From the NCBI GenBank assembly GCA_004154925.1, contig QJNS01000752.1, positions 1-64,000 of the forward strand: a stretch of 64,000 nucleotides of DNA, written 5' to 3'. This stretch comes from Monosporascus cannonballus. Its lineage: Eukaryota; Ascomycota; Sordariomycetes; Xylariales. The translations under genes were made by a program, and so were the position numbers. The stretch's first letter is position 1; each line of letters begins with the position of its first letter. The notes beneath the pieces were generated by a model that saw only the letters and a list, made by a program, of their open reading frames with translations, was not told the DNA's origin and searched no databases. Positions 21,344-33,468 of this stretch are shown here, piece after piece.

Positions 21344-22790
21344 TGCTAATATTGAACCAGAGAAGCCGGTAGAACGCGAAACAATGTCAAACATGCGGAA
21401 CGGGTGCATCTGCTAACTTATCCCGTTAATACTCCTGTTATTGTCAGTAATTCATCCTACATGGGTAGTTTTGTTCTGCCCCATCTATTTTACTTGTTCT
21501 TCATATCCCTGACTAACAACCTTCTGTTACCCGCGACACCTTAGCAATAATACTTGTCCCTCATGTACTCTCCTTCAGTTATCATAGTCAGTGTAGTCCT
21601 CTTCCTCCATGTTCCCGACTTGACCCTCATAAAGAGATTGCTAATCATCATTCTTCTCCGTCCCAGGCTCCTCATCACCATCGTCATTCACTTTATGGGA
21701 CCCTGGCCTTACACACTGAAACATTTGCACCTGAAGAAGTAGGTTTATCCGCTTGATCTCTAAATGTCCTAGCTAGGAAAAAGAGGATATCGGTGCCTCA
21801 TTATATGCACTGAAATACGGCTATAACCTTGACAAAAGGTCACCAGAGATATCGGGGTTGTCCCATACGCGGCCTAATCTACTGAGCCAAGGCCTAACTA
21901 TTGAGCGGTTATTTAGCGTTAATTTCGATACACTCCTTGCTCCTCCTCGTCGTCGCCATTTTCCAACTCGTGATCCTCATCCTCAAATCGTTCCTCATTA
22001 TCAACGTCACCCTCATCTTGTATGGCGGTCGGATGATGAAAAGCATCGAGATGAATGATATGTTTGACGAAATGCTGGAGGGGGAATATAGACACATGAT
22101 GAAGTAAATCAGAAATCATGGGTAGAGTATGATACGATTACCATAGTGATAAGCGTTATAGCTAGGAACGGCCTCTTTTGAAAGAGTCCTGTAATGCATT
22201 CTTTTGCACTGCTGGGTTATGTGATGTATTACTAGCATATCATCGTGCATGCTACGAATAGGAAGATTTTTTGCAAGAAGGCAAGTTTAATACATATAAT
22301 CCCTCCAAAACCACTTTAGCTTAGTGATTTTGACAACTCTGAGTTCAATCTGCTACCCGCTTGTATGACCTGATTACCGGGTGTGGCTCCTGGCGTCTTC
22401 GGTGATTAACATCGTTTTGATTTCCGCGACACCAATTATTGAGAAAAATTCGAAAGCGTATCTCGGCCTTAACTATGCAGTTACTCCTGACTTGATTAGC
22501 GGCCCTTTTTTTTTTAAAAAAAAAAAATCCACAGTTTCCCATATTTCGCCAATTGTGCATATAGGGTGATGTGCATTGGTACGTGCACACTCTACTGGCT
22601 TTGTGGAGCAAATAATCGAGTTTGGCTAGTTCGACCGCCCAGCCCCACCACGACAGAAGCTTGTTTGGACTTCACCTCACCGTATTGATGGCTCTGGCAA
22701 TCGGGACCGATAACCTATTTATCGATTTTATAGTGAACCTATTTGCGAAGTAAACGAGTAATCCCTGTTACCTTATAGTAATTTGCGACT
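21344..22790. other. gene-poor stretch with acidic-frame crumbs and a T10A12 block
   Basis: Two pyrimidine-rich stretches (about 21580-21740 and 21920-22060) read on the minus strand as Asp/Glu-rich peptides, for example DEGDVDNEERFEDEDHELEN. They may be pieces of an old acidic protein or simple low complexity. At 22506-22527 ten T are followed by twelve A. No gene is called. Confidence 0.35.
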
Positions 22791-22799
22791 GGCTAGCCA

Positions 22800-22958
22800 A
22801 AACCATCAGCTCGGAGTAGGGCTCCATCGCGCGCGCGGCGGATTTCCCGCGTATAAGGTGAGTAAGGCGGCGCTCAACATGCTGGGCGTTCTCTGGGTGG
22901 CCGCCCTCAAGAATGTCGGCGGCATGGTCAATGTGGCGTATCAGGGCCTTGTGCGGAC
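22800..22958 (+). pseudogene. short-chain dehydrogenase fragment
   Basis: The reading FPAYKVSKAALNMLGVLWVA, ALKNVGGMVNVAYQGLVRT contains the SDR catalytic YxxxK signature followed by the usual helix and a VN-G-V-T-like strand. The N-terminal Rossmann part is absent. The fragment ends exactly where the solo LTR starts at 22959, so insertion of an element probably removed the rest. Confidence 0.6.
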
Positions 22959-23330
22959 TGTGACGGCGGGGCTGATTCCTAACTATTAAACCAAGTCATA
23001 CGGTTTATGTTAACACGAGTCCCGTGGAATCTGGGCAATCGAGTGTACTTAGCCGCATCTGGATGTCAAGATTATCTTGATTAACCAAGATGCGTTGCGA
23101 GCTGGTGAACTACCGAAACTATAGGAAAGGAAAATAAGCGCGTATATACATGCTGGTCTTGGTTGAATTTTGTTGGACCTCTGGTATCTCTATGGATCAT
23201 TGGATCTCTATGGATCTAGTTGGGTCTCTTCAGGTCCGTTTGATCCAACTCGCGTGACCTTTTGTCATGTTGATGGTCTTTAGAATGAGCGTAATGAGGG
23301 ACGTGTCGTTGGCCCTGTTGGTTCATAACA
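22959..23330 (-). repeat. solo LTR of the same gypsy family, weakly RIP-changed
   Basis: The sequence starts TGTGACGGCGGGGCTGATTC, runs through AACTATTAAACC and GGTTTATGTTAACA, and ends GTTCATAACA. It follows the LTR pattern of the gypsy elements further right (TGTNACGG, AACTATTAAACC, GGTTTATGTT). Its length of 372 bp is near the 369 bp of the E2 LTRs, and its right half resembles theirs. It keeps far more G and C. Flanks CGGAC and AGGAT match at three of five bases, so a target duplication is not secure. Confidence 0.65.
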
Positions 23331-23580
23331 AGGATTCGGATAGTGTCGTACGGTTCAGACGCCTGGGCTCCGGAGGTTACGGCCCGGAAAGTCATCGAGT
23401 TGCCGACGTTTCCGAATGGCGGTCCTGCGAGCACTTCCAGCAATGCCGAGGGCGAGAGTCTGTGGCGAGAGAAAGTTCGACTTGGCAGGAGGAGGCGTCT
23501 TGTGAGATGGCTGTTCTAACTGGTGGGAGATTGAAAATATCACATCGTTTTTAGCCCCGTGCTTTGCAAGGTCCCCTTAA
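23331..23580 (+). other. coding-like crumb of unknown family
   Basis: The plus strand reads GSDAWAPEVTARKVIELPTF, PNGGPASTSSNAEGESLWRE, which looks like real protein. It is not recognised and has no start or end. It may be a relic cut by the neighbouring solo LTR. Confidence 0.3.
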
Positions 23581-23585
23581 ATAAG

Positions 23586-23692
23586 TTTGTAACGTTTGGT
23601 TTGTTTGGTTTACTTATAAATTTATCTTCAGATAGTAATCCTTAATTTGTAGTGTAAGTTTATTTATAAGATAAAACCATGTTACAAATTTG
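23586..23692. repeat. possible small inverted-repeat element
   Basis: A TTTGTAACGTTTGGTTT stretch on the left is matched in inverted form by AAAACCATGTTACAAA on the right, with a further inverted TTATAAATTTATC / TTTATTTATAA pair inside. The element is about 107 bp and AT-rich. It could be a tiny MITE or chance AT symmetry. Confidence 0.35.
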
Positions 23693-23896
23693 ATAATTGT
23701 AATTTGTATAAATAGAAAAGGGAAGACTTAGGATGTTATGTTTCTTTCTGTGTCTTTAGTCCGTTCTGCTGTCAAAGATAAAACTTTTGATCGTCTTTTG
23801 GAGTTATCACTATGTTTATTACTCAAATAAACGTTAACAGTGAGATGTGGTATTATTATTTCCTTGGTCATGCACGTGGCAGAGAGTGCTACTAGA

Positions 23897-24272
23897 ACTT
23901 TCTCTCGTACTCCAAATCCTTGAGGTCTCCAGGGCCGTCGACCCGAACGCGTGAACTGCGGATTTCGGGTCTTGCCAGGATATCCTCGTACCACTGACGC
24001 AAAGTCCGAGGCGCTCGTTGCCCCATTCTGGGCAGCAACTTCATCCACCTCGATTCGGAACGCGAGGAAGACTTCGTTGAAGCGGACATTCGTAACCGCG
24101 TTCTCACGGCAGGCGACCGTGGCCATGGAGAACAAGGCACCTTGCGCCATGGCCGGCACCGGGTGGGTTCCTATGTCGCCCTGCGCCCCGGTACAACTAG
24201 TCCACGTGCTCGCAGGATAGTTCTGTTCAAGCAGATAGCCGATGGTATCCCGATAGGCGACTGAGAGACATT
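23897..24272 (-). pseudogene. short-chain dehydrogenase-type C-terminal fragment
   Basis: The minus strand from about 24272 reads AYRDTIGYLLEQNYPASTWT, CTGAQGDIGTHPVPAMAQGA, LFSMATVACRENAVTNVRFN and EVFLAFRIEVDEVA. After a +1 shift near ASDFAS it continues in another frame as YEDILARPEIRSSRVRVDGP, ending LEYERKF and a stop. The pattern fits the C-terminal half of fungal NAD(P)-binding SDR proteins. One frameshift and the missing N-terminus mark it as a relic, although a single base error could explain the shift. Confidence 0.55.
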
Positions 24273-24436
24273 TGTTAGATGGGCGTCGGGTTAATTAAGG
24301 ATTGGAAGGGCCTACAGAAATTGGACTCGAAGAAGGCGTTCATGTTGTAGCGTAGCTGGCTAGTGGTGATGTCCTTGGGGGGAGTTGTCGTGTGCTCGCC
24401 ACCAACTTTATAATTTATTAATATATAAAAAACTGT

Positions 24437-24720
24437 TACGGCTAGGCGGTTTAACCAACTATTAAACCTAAGTCGTAGGGGTTTATGTTGGCAGGAGTAT
24501 CGTGGGAATCTGAGCAATAAATACGATGAATTATTACGTCTTGTAATACCAAAGGTTATCTTGTGTAGCCAAGTTGTAGATATTAATAAATGGTTACAAG
24601 CTAGTGTTATTTAACCTATAAAAACAATAAGTGTATATATCCTGATTTATTATTATTATTTATTCCTGCTTAATAAAGCTTTGTTAAACAGTTATTTAAT
24701 ATTAATTATTCGTATTTAAT
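24437..24720 (-). repeat. gypsy-family LTR fragment
   Basis: It starts TGTTACGGCTAGGCGGTTTA and follows the conserved R/U5 half shared by all the gypsy LTRs (AACTATTAAACCTAAGTC, GGGTTTATGTTGGCAGGAGT). After a TATATA stretch near 24635 it enters an AT-rich segment unlike the other U3 types, and it ends abruptly near 24720. It is a truncated or fifth-type LTR in minus orientation. Confidence 0.6.
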
Positions 24721-24796
24721 AAGATGGCCCCTTTACGAACGAGCTACACTAATCGACCAAATGGACCCGTGCGCTCAGACAACCCCGCCCCAAAAC

Positions 24797-25035
24797 TGTG
24801 AGACCCTGCATCACACACAGAAGCATATAACTGAAGAAAAGGTGTATTAAAGGTTGCATGACCTCTAGAAGGTCCTAGCTAGAAGGTGAGGGTAGCGAAC
24901 CCTCCTTTTATACATGTAAATACAACTGTAGCTAAGAGGAAAAGATACCGGGGGTGCATAAAGTAGCCTTGTTTCAATAGGTGATCAAACTAAGCCAAGG
25001 CTTAGCTGTTTGATCGACTTCAACTGGGTCTGACA
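24797..25035 (-). repeat. copia 3' LTR
   Basis: The 239 bp segment has inverted ends: on the minus strand it begins TGTCAGACCC and ends GGGTCTCACA, so the termini pair as TGTSAGACCC. A TATAAAAGG box lies inside at about 24906-24914 in minus orientation. A G-rich polypurine tract (AGCTGGGGGGG) abuts its internal side, as expected for a 3' LTR. Confidence 0.75.
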
Positions 25036-25187
25036 CACCCCCCCAGCTGTTAGGAACTAACAGCTAAAGTTCTTACGACATTAAACAAGTGCCCAAAAAG
25101 GAAATACCGTGGTATTTATGATAAAAATAAGGAAAATAAAAGTCGGGGAAGTGCGTTATAAAACATTCTCTACGACGCACCTCCGAA

Positions 25188-25258
25188 GCTTCTAATGGGA
25201 TTCGAGCCCATACCTTCAGGTATTAGGACCTGATATTATACCGCTAGATTACAAAAGC
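25188..25258 (-). tRNA. tRNA-like sequence inside the copia element
   Basis: The 71-nt minus-strand segment has a 7-bp acceptor stem (GCTTTTG with TAGAAGC, two G-T pairs), a perfect T arm (ATGGG, loop CTCGAAT, CCCAT) with a good B box (GGCTCGAATCC), and an anticodon arm TCAGG / CCTGA whose loop has 8 bases. The D arm is weak. The anticodon cannot be assigned because of the loop length. It lies between pol and the 3' LTR of the copia element, so it may be a tRNA pseudogene, an inserted tRNA gene or a tRNA-derived piece. Confidence 0.45.
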
Positions 25259-25429
25259 TTTATTAGAAAGCTTCCTTACTAACCCTACCTTTAAGGTCGT
25301 CTAAGGATAAAAATATAAAAACGGTAAGGGAAAGAACGATAGGAAGGAAACGGGGATAACAATCTTCCGTTGTTGGGCGACGCCTGGGATAAATCAACAC
25401 TTCTTAGGCTTCCTTCAGCCTTAAAGTAA

Positions 25430-26722
25430 TATCCCGAAAGTTCAGCAACCTAACAAACTTCTAATACTGCTGGAACTTTAAGGGCTTAATTAAGCCGTTT
25501 ACCACCATGGCATTAATAGGCGTCCATTTAATCCTTACCCTTCCTATTACGTAAACTTCGCGAAACCAGTAATTATGGATATTTACGTACTTTAATTTCG
25601 TAATTAGGCATATAATTTTTTAATAACTAACCGTATCGTTTGCTTATTATCCATCTGGATAACTAAGTCCTCGCTTAGCTTTAACCTAATAACCTTAAAT
25701 AACCTCAGCATAAAAAAGGTTTTCTTAACGGTTTGTAACAAAGCTAACAGCTTAACCTCCGTACTTAAAGTAATAACTATATTCTGCTTATTAGCCCTCT
25801 ATATAATAGGGCCACCGAAAAGTAATAACATAAATCCCTAGGAATTTTTCCGGTTAAGGTTATTCGTAAAAAACGCCTCGTTTACGCATAAAAACGATCG
25901 TATATTAAGATCTTCGGCACCTCCGAATTCTAAGGTTAAAGTACGTATGGAATAAACGTAAAAAATAACCTCATTAATAACGTTAAAATACGTAAAGCTT
26001 AGATTTTTATAATAATAAAATAAATAAGAAACAGTTTTAATTAAATTTAGGCGAATAACGACAGTTTCGTATAATAGGCTTCCAACCTTTTCGAAATACA
26101 GTTTCCTAAACGCTATTAACGTTTCGCCTTAATACTCCTTAAAATCTTTTTATCTAAGGACTTTAAAATAACGTTTTCCGAACTTAAATAATTCGAAACA
26201 TATATATAACTTTTCCTAATAAGTATCCTATAATAACCATAATTTCTTAATTACGCGGTTTCGCAAAATACGTATCCTAAGGAATTATTATAAATTCCTT
26301 AAGTCGTTAATATAAAAGCATTATATTAATTTCGCAAAAAATTTTTTAACGCGTATTATATTGCAAATTCTATATATTATAGCTATATCGTTAACGTAAA
26401 AAAATAACGTTAACCAATTATTAGTTATAATATATAAATTATCCGGAATAAATTTTAATCCCAATTCCTTTAGTTCTGCTATCAGGTCCCGTTACTATAA
26501 AAATAATAATCGCCTTAAGCTGTACAGGGCCTTCCGGAACCTCAAATAAAAGCCCGGGCGTACGAATCCCTATAGGAAACGTACGTATATTAGTTCATCG
26601 AGGTCGCTGTACAAAAACGCGTTAACGGCATCAAGTTAACAAAATTTAAAATTAAATCGGGCTATAATAACCATAAGCATACGGAAAAACTTACCTACTA
26701 ACGTAAAAATATAAGCGTTAAA
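25430..26722 (-). pseudogene. copia pol, RT to RNase H part, broken
   Basis: Reading the minus strand with stops tolerated gives a continuous copia-type C-terminal pol: a GGPI-stop-R block where Trp is expected, QNIVITLSTEVKLLALLQTV, KKTFFMLRLFKVI and VIQMDNKQTIRLVIKKLYA. Stops sit mostly at former Trp codons. The 5' side is cut by the E1 insertion at 26723 and resumes at 33469. Confidence 0.72.
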
Positions 26723-27101
26723 TATAACGGCTAAACTAATTAACCAACTATTAAACCTAAGTCGACGGGTTTATGTTAGCAAAGGTATCGTAGAAATCTA
26801 AACAATAAATACAGTAACTTGTTACGTCTCGTAATACCAAAAATATCTTAAGTAACGAATTATTATTACAAACTAATACTATCTAGATTATGGAAATAAT
26901 AAACGTATATATCTGTACATCCTTTTATTAACTTATCTTTGCTTAATAACAGCCATTAAGCAAAACTAAATCGTACCCAGTAAGCCTTAGTAATGCTTAG
27001 TAATTATCGCTAAACATTAATTACGTAACCTAACCCACTTAAGTCCTATTTCCGGTTCAAAACGACCGTTTCCGAAACCCGAAACGTATTAAGTCATAAT
27101 A
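26723..27101 (-). repeat. E1 3' LTR (type a)
   Basis: It runs from TATAACGG to GTCATAATA, the RIP-changed forms of the TG...CA termini. The length equals the partner at 33085-33463. Confidence 0.85.
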
Positions 27102-27177
27102 CGATCCTCCCCCTTTTAAAATCTTCGTTCCGAAAATTATAAGTACTCCTTCCTCCTTTATCCCACTATACTTCAAC

Positions 27178-27670
27178 ATGGCTTATAGGACCAGGAAAAC
27201 GCCTTCCCGTTTTTCCACTTTTTCCGTTAACCGTTTGAAATTATTTAAAATAATTAAAAACTTTGGTTTTAAAGTTATACCTTATTCCTGGTATTTTTTT
27301 AAGGCATTAAATGCGAAATAATAAAAAACGTTAAAAAATGCCGGGAATACACCCGTAAAAGTTATCCTTATAATAGCAACGGCATTCCTATTTAATCCTT
27401 AAATAACATTAGCCGGGAAAAATATCGTTTTAAGCTGGAAAAGGAGGTTGCCGAAAAACGATTCCTTCAAGCTTAGCAAAAAGTTAACAAAACCTTTTCC
27501 CGACTTATGCGTTTACGCAAACAAAAAAAATTTTTATACTTTAAAGGCGTAAAGATAATATAGCGAAATTTACAATCACTAAACGAACTGGAAAAACAAG
27601 AACGATAAGAAAAGGCCTATACGAAGGCCTCCATAACAATTTTAACGCCTTTTGCTAGTCCGGTAAATTA
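27178..27670 (+). pseudogene. E1 antisense zinc-cluster ORF relic
   Basis: This lies on the strand opposite to gag-pol, between the chromodomain and the 3' LTR. It starts MAYRTRKTPSRFSTFSVN. Cysteine positions are Tyr, Tyr (CX2C) and, after a one-base loss in a T run, Cys, Cys, Tyr, Tyr, giving CX2CX6CX8CX2CX6C. A charged helix follows (EKYRFKLEKEVAEKRFLQA and FSRLMRLRKQKKFLYFKG). Stops and the frameshift make it a relic. See E3 for the best copy. Confidence 0.65.
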
Positions 27671-27739
27671 ATTAGGCATCGCGGATACCGATTAGTCCGT
27701 TAACCACGTCGACTGGAACTTTATCCTTGGCGATATTAA

Positions 27740-30700
27740 CGTTACTGCTAATAAAAATTCTTTAATAGGCGCTAAACGCCAATAAAATTCTTAGCTAGCT
27801 TCCAGGTATTTTCGGAATCCGGGTACTTTTTCCACTTAATTAAGTACTAAATAAATCTATTTTATTTCCACATATCGAATATTTTCTTTATTTCGTATAT
27901 TCGTTCGTTTTTTATTTTTACATTATCCTATACCGTATACACCTTAATAATATCTATTATTAACTTACATAAAAAAATATAAAAAATTAAATAAAGTTTA
28001 ATTTTTAATAAAAATTCTAATTAATAATTATATTTTGAGATTTTCTTGGCGATTTTATATGGACCAATATATTTAAAATCGAGTTTTTTATTAAGTTGTT
28101 TTATTTAAATATTTTTTATAATAAAGAAAACCATTTCTCCCTTTTCGAAAATTAATCCTTTTAATTTTTTCTAGTTATAATACTTACTTATTTAATTTCG
28201 TACGAATTCCAATTTTATCTTTATTTTCTGATATAACTATCGTAATTATTTTAACGTAAAAATTATTTTAATATTAATTGGACTATTATCGCATACTTTC
28301 TTATAAACCTTTAAAATAAAACCAAAATTTGCGTTCGCAGGTATTATCTTAATACTTTCGTAATAGCTGGTATTATAAGTTAATTAAGTAATCGGTAACT
28401 TTTTAACCTAATTATTTTGTTCGTAATTAATATAATATCGTAAATAAATTTCTAAAATTTGATTTATTCGTTTTATTTATCCGTTTATTTATAATTTAAA
28501 TACGTTAAATAACTTATAATTTAAACCAATTTATATTATTATGCCTTATTAAAATTTAAATATAAATATCGATCCTTTATTTAATATAATTTCTATTAAT
28601 AATTCGTATATATTAAAAATATGTTTAAAGAAAATATATACCAGTTATTCGGCGTTTATATCCTTATAATATAATAAAAAATAAAAAAATTTCGTAAATC
28701 GATCGACGATTACGAAAATGCTATCGTAATATATTCCCGTAACTGGATTTTCTAATATAAAAAGCTTAATAATAAAATCGAATATAACTAAATATTATAA
28801 TTACTTTATAACTAATAATAACTATAATTTTCCGTATAGCTTATATCGTCGAATCTTTATTTTGGCGCAAATATTATATTATCGTATAACTTTTTATATT
28901 ATTAATTTTATTTTAAAAAAAAATATATATATTAAAATCGCTTTAAGGTTTTATAAATCCCTAAATATTTATATAATTAATATTTATATATTTTTCGTAT
29001 TAAATTCTTTCAATATTCTTCTAAAATTTATATTTTATTTATTTTTTGGTTTTCTGGAAAATTATTATTATACTGCTAAATTTTTTAATGCATATCGAAA
29101 GGTACTACCCGAATCGTCGTAATCTGTCGTAAACGTAAATATCCTTTTATAATAGTATTAAAAATTATATGGCTAACTTTAACCAATTTTTTTTCAAAGT
29201 TTAATTACCTGCTTAAAACATTTACTTTACCGTTCTTTAATTTTTTTTGTAAATAATAACAAAATCGAAATTCGCCAATTTTTTTACGTAATAAAATTAT
29301 CGTTTTATAAATTTCCTAATCGTAATAAATCGGGTAAAATTTTGATAATCCGTATAAACCTTAACCTAATACAAATTTCTTTTTAGGAAATGCTTAAACT
29401 TTCGAAATGCCATAATAATGGCCATAAATTTTTTATCTGGAATACCGTAATTAAATTCGGCTCCTTTTAATTTATACGAAAAAAATATAATAAAATATAA
29501 TTTACCTTAATTATTTCGTTATCCGATTATTACGTTTAACGTATAATCCGAAATATCGGTTTCTAATTTAATAAAACGGTTTAAATCATATATAATTAAT
29601 ATTAATTCGTTAATAATTACATCCTTAATATCTTAAAATATTTTTTCCGTATCTGGCGGCTATTTAAATTTTTTTTTTCGTAAAATTTATTAAGGATATA
29701 ATTATTCTGCTAAAATTTCAAATAAACTTCCTGTAATAATTAACGAATCCAAAAAATGCCTATATTTCCTTAACCGTATTTAGCATTTATTATTTTATAA
29801 CTACAACGATTTTCTTAAAATTTATCCTAATATATCCTAAAATAATAATATATTTTAAATATTTAACTTCCTATATATAAAATTAATTTTTTTTTGCGTT
29901 AACAAATAATTTTGCGTTTTATAAAACTTAAAGAACTTTATGAACGTATTTTACGTATATTTTTTTTATTTTCGAAAAAATAAAAATATTATCGAAATAA
30001 TAAACAACGAAAACATTAAAATATTTTTATAATACGTAATTAATTATTCGTTAAAAAGTTATTAATATATTTATAAGTTTTATTAATATAATTAAATACT
30101 TAAATAATTCATATTTTATTTTAAAAACTATTTTCTATTCGTATTCTTTTTTAATCTTAATAAAGTTATATTTATTTCTAAAATCAAATATTATAAATTA
30201 TTTAATTCCATAAAATCGGTTTTTTATTTTCGTAATCAAAAATAATAATATTCAATCTTTAATAATAATATCGTTTATTTATCGATAATTAACTATAAAT
30301 CGTAATTTCTTATTCTTTTTAAATACAAAAAATATAAGATATCCTATTAATAATTTCGAAAATCGAATTTATCCTTTTTATAGCCAATTTTCCAGGTATT
30401 CTCTGAAAATACGTAATTCGTTTTTATTAAAATTATAAATAAAGTAAAACTTTGTCGAAAATCCTTTTTTAAGGATTATTTCATAATCCTATTTATTATA
30501 TTCTAATAATTCTGTATCGAACTTTTTCTTAAAGAATTATTCGTATTTGTAATATTATAATAATATATTAATTAATTTTTTTTAATTTTTTAAGTTATTA
30601 TTTTTATTATTCTAAATTATTATTTAGTTATTTAAATTTCGCTTTAATGGTAATAATAATATATTATATTTTTCTTTAATACTTATTTTTTTAAATTTTG

Positions 30701-32990
30701 TTCCTTTAGGCGGTAAAATATTTATTATATTTTTATGTTTATATTCGTTACCATTATTAATCAAATATTAAGATTTTAATTTTTCCTTTTTTTTATTTAT
30801 TAATAAAAAATAAAATAAATTTTACCTAATTAGTTCCGCCGTTAATCAAAATTCCGTACTGGCATATCCATAATAATCTTAAGATTATATCGTAATTCCC
30901 GAATAAAACGATATCGAAATTAACCGTTTGGTATCGTCCTTAAATAAAAATTTCGAAATAATTAATTTTACGTATAATTTTTCCGTTATCGTAAATAAAT
31001 TCTTAACTTTCGGCATTTATCGTTATATAAGGTTCTAATTTATATTTTTATAATAATTTAAATTTATTAACTATATCCAGTATAATATAATTTCCGCCCA
31101 AAGTTCCGTAATCTATTATTACAATATATTAATACGTTCCGATTTATATATCCAAAATAATAAGGTTATTAACGTTTCCTATTATTGCGTTTAAAGCTTT
31201 TCTTAGGAATTCCTTTTAATTTCTTTAGGTTTTATTATTTTACGGCTTTTTTACAGATAATTTTCTTCTTTTAATTTTTATTCGAATCGGTCGAACCTTA
31301 TTTATATTTCTTCGTTTAACGCGTTAAATTATTATATTTATCGTTATTGTCGGCGTATTGGTCTTTCGAACTATATTAATTATTCTTAATTTTTTTACAA
31401 TTCCTTTTTTTATTAAGTAAATTACTTTTTTATATTTATAATTATATCCCATTATATATCGTTATAATTATTATTTTAAAAATCTTTTATAAATTAACGT
31501 ATTTTTTTTTTAATAATTTTTCTTTCGTAAAAATTTATAATAAATACTAATTAAAAATAAAAATCCGTAATAATTTTTTTAATAATACTTTTTTACCGTA
31601 CGTTAAATTAATTCCTTTTTTATTTAATAGTTATATTATTTATAATAACAAAAAAGGTTTTTTTACGGGTATTGCTTTTTTTAAGTTAATTTTTTATTTC
31701 GGCCCGTTATTGGACATTTTTTGGGGTTATAATTCGAAACTGTCGATATTATTATTTATTGTTTTTATTATGCCTGGTTCGATTTGGAAAATCGAATCCC
31801 TTATAATATATACAGGTAATTTGTATGTAAATATAATATTTTTATTTTTCGTAATCGGGGTATTTTCGTCGTCGACAGTATATAGCATATATTTTGTTAT
31901 ATCGATCGGGTATTCCGGAACAAATTTTTTTTGTCTAATTTTAATATTTGCGTAATTAGTTTTATAATGCTTTTTATTATATTTACGTTATTTATTAAAT
32001 TAGCTTTTTAGCTTTTCGCATTTTTCGTTAAATTTTTTGTCGTAATAATCCTTATTAAACTTTTTATTTAAAGCTTAATACGTATTTGGCTTAAATTATG
32101 TTAATAATTTTGTTATTTTTTCTTTAATTATTCCTAAATTATTTTTTTAATATAAGGATTTAATTATCTTATCGTAATTCTTTAGGTTTTTTATACTTAT
32201 AGGCCTTATATCCCATTTTGCCATAATTAAAGCATTTAATCTGGCTTTAATCTTATTTATAAGTAATACCGAATTTCATAAATCCTGGCGCCGTTTTATA
32301 AAAAATAAAAAGTGCATTTCGTTTTTTCTCCTGGTTAAACTTATATCCCGAACATAAAGCATATTTTTTTTTCTGTCGTTTTTTAAATTGTTAATTGTTA
32401 ATCTTAATTACTTTTACGATATACCGGTTTAAAGCAATTAATCGTTTGATTCGAATAATTTTATCTTTTATATTATCCTTTAATCCTTTATAAAATATAT
32501 CGATAAAGGTATTAGTTTTATTATTTTCTTATTCTGCTTTAACCACAAAATATTTAAAGATTACGGCGTATTTAGACGTAAATCTTTTTTATCGGAATTA
32601 TAAAAATTATTAAACCGTTAATCGTTTTTTATCCGGATTGCCGAAATTATCGCGTACTTTATTTTCGAAATTAATATAAATCGAAAAATTTTGTTAATAA
32701 AATTTTCCTTATTTATTTTTTTTATTTTTAAAAAGTTTTTCATAATAAGCTTAAATTAATTAGCCGCATTTCTTATTAGATATATTCCTATTACTAAAAC
32801 TATATCCGCTAAGTCGTTAAAATCTAAAAAGCGAAAGTAAATTCGTACCTAAGTTAAAAAAGTCTAAGGGTTACCTTTTTTATCGTAAGGTTCTGGTTTT
32901 TTCGGCTTTATACGAACGAAAAAAAATTAAATAAGCGTAACCTTAAATTATCGAACTTTTTTTTTAATTTCCGAATTTACGTTTAAAGTT
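27740..32990 (-). pseudogene. E1 gag-pol relic
   Basis: Read from 32990 downwards: gag with a zinc knuckle (IKCFNYGKMGYKAYK) at about 32.2 kb and a gag C-terminal segment near 31.87 kb (YTVDDENTPITKNKN), then protease/RT, the YFDN block, RNase H, integrase and chromodomain (KYPDSENTWKLAKN). The order is that of Ty3/gypsy chromodomain elements. No ORF longer than about 90 codons survives. Confidence 0.75.
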
Positions 32991-33084
32991 ATTAAATAAA
33001 GGTTTTCTAAATATTGGTCGATATTTTAACAATATTAAATATTGCTTACAGTTTGACGATACTATTAAATAAAAGCTTATAACG

Positions 33085-33463
33085 TATAACGGCTAAATTA
33101 ATTAACCAATTATTAAATCTAAGTTAACGGGTTTATGTTAATAAAAGTATTATAAAAATCTAAATAATAAATATAATAACTTATTATATTTCGTAATATT
33201 AAAAGTATTTTAAGTAATAAATTATTATTACAAATTAGTATTATTTAAATTATGGAAATAATAAACGTATATATCTGTACATTTTTCTATTAATTCGTCT
33301 TTGCTTAATAATAACTACTAAATAAAGTTTAATCGTGCCCAGTAAACCTCAATAATACTTAGTAATTATCGCTAAGCACTGGTTACGTAACTTAACCCAC
33401 TTAGGTCCTGTTTCCGGTTCAGAGCGACCGTTTCCGAGACCCGAAACGTATTAGGTTATAACA
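33085..33463 (-). repeat. E1 5' LTR (type a)
   Basis: It starts TATAACGG and ends GGTTATAACA with an intact CA terminus. The internal side is followed (minus strand) by the CGTTATAAGC start common to all five elements, probably containing the primer site. Confidence 0.85.
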
Positions 33464-33468
33464 TTAAG

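Larger units (their letters stand above)
26723..33463 (-). mobile_element. E1: Ty3/gypsy chromodomain retrotransposon, nested in copia
   Basis: A complete 6,741 bp element lies between two 379-bp LTRs, with target duplication TTAAA (26718-26722) and TTAAG (33464-33468). In minus orientation it shows a gag zinc knuckle near 32.2 kb (first Cys kept, others and His changed to Tyr), an RT catalytic YFDN block near 29.98-30.01 kb (Asp changed to Asn), RNase H near 29.27-29.43 kb, integrase between about 29.1 and 28.0 kb, and a chromodomain near 27.78-27.85 kb. All frames are full of stops from G-to-A and C-to-T change. The U3 is type a. Confidence 0.85.
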
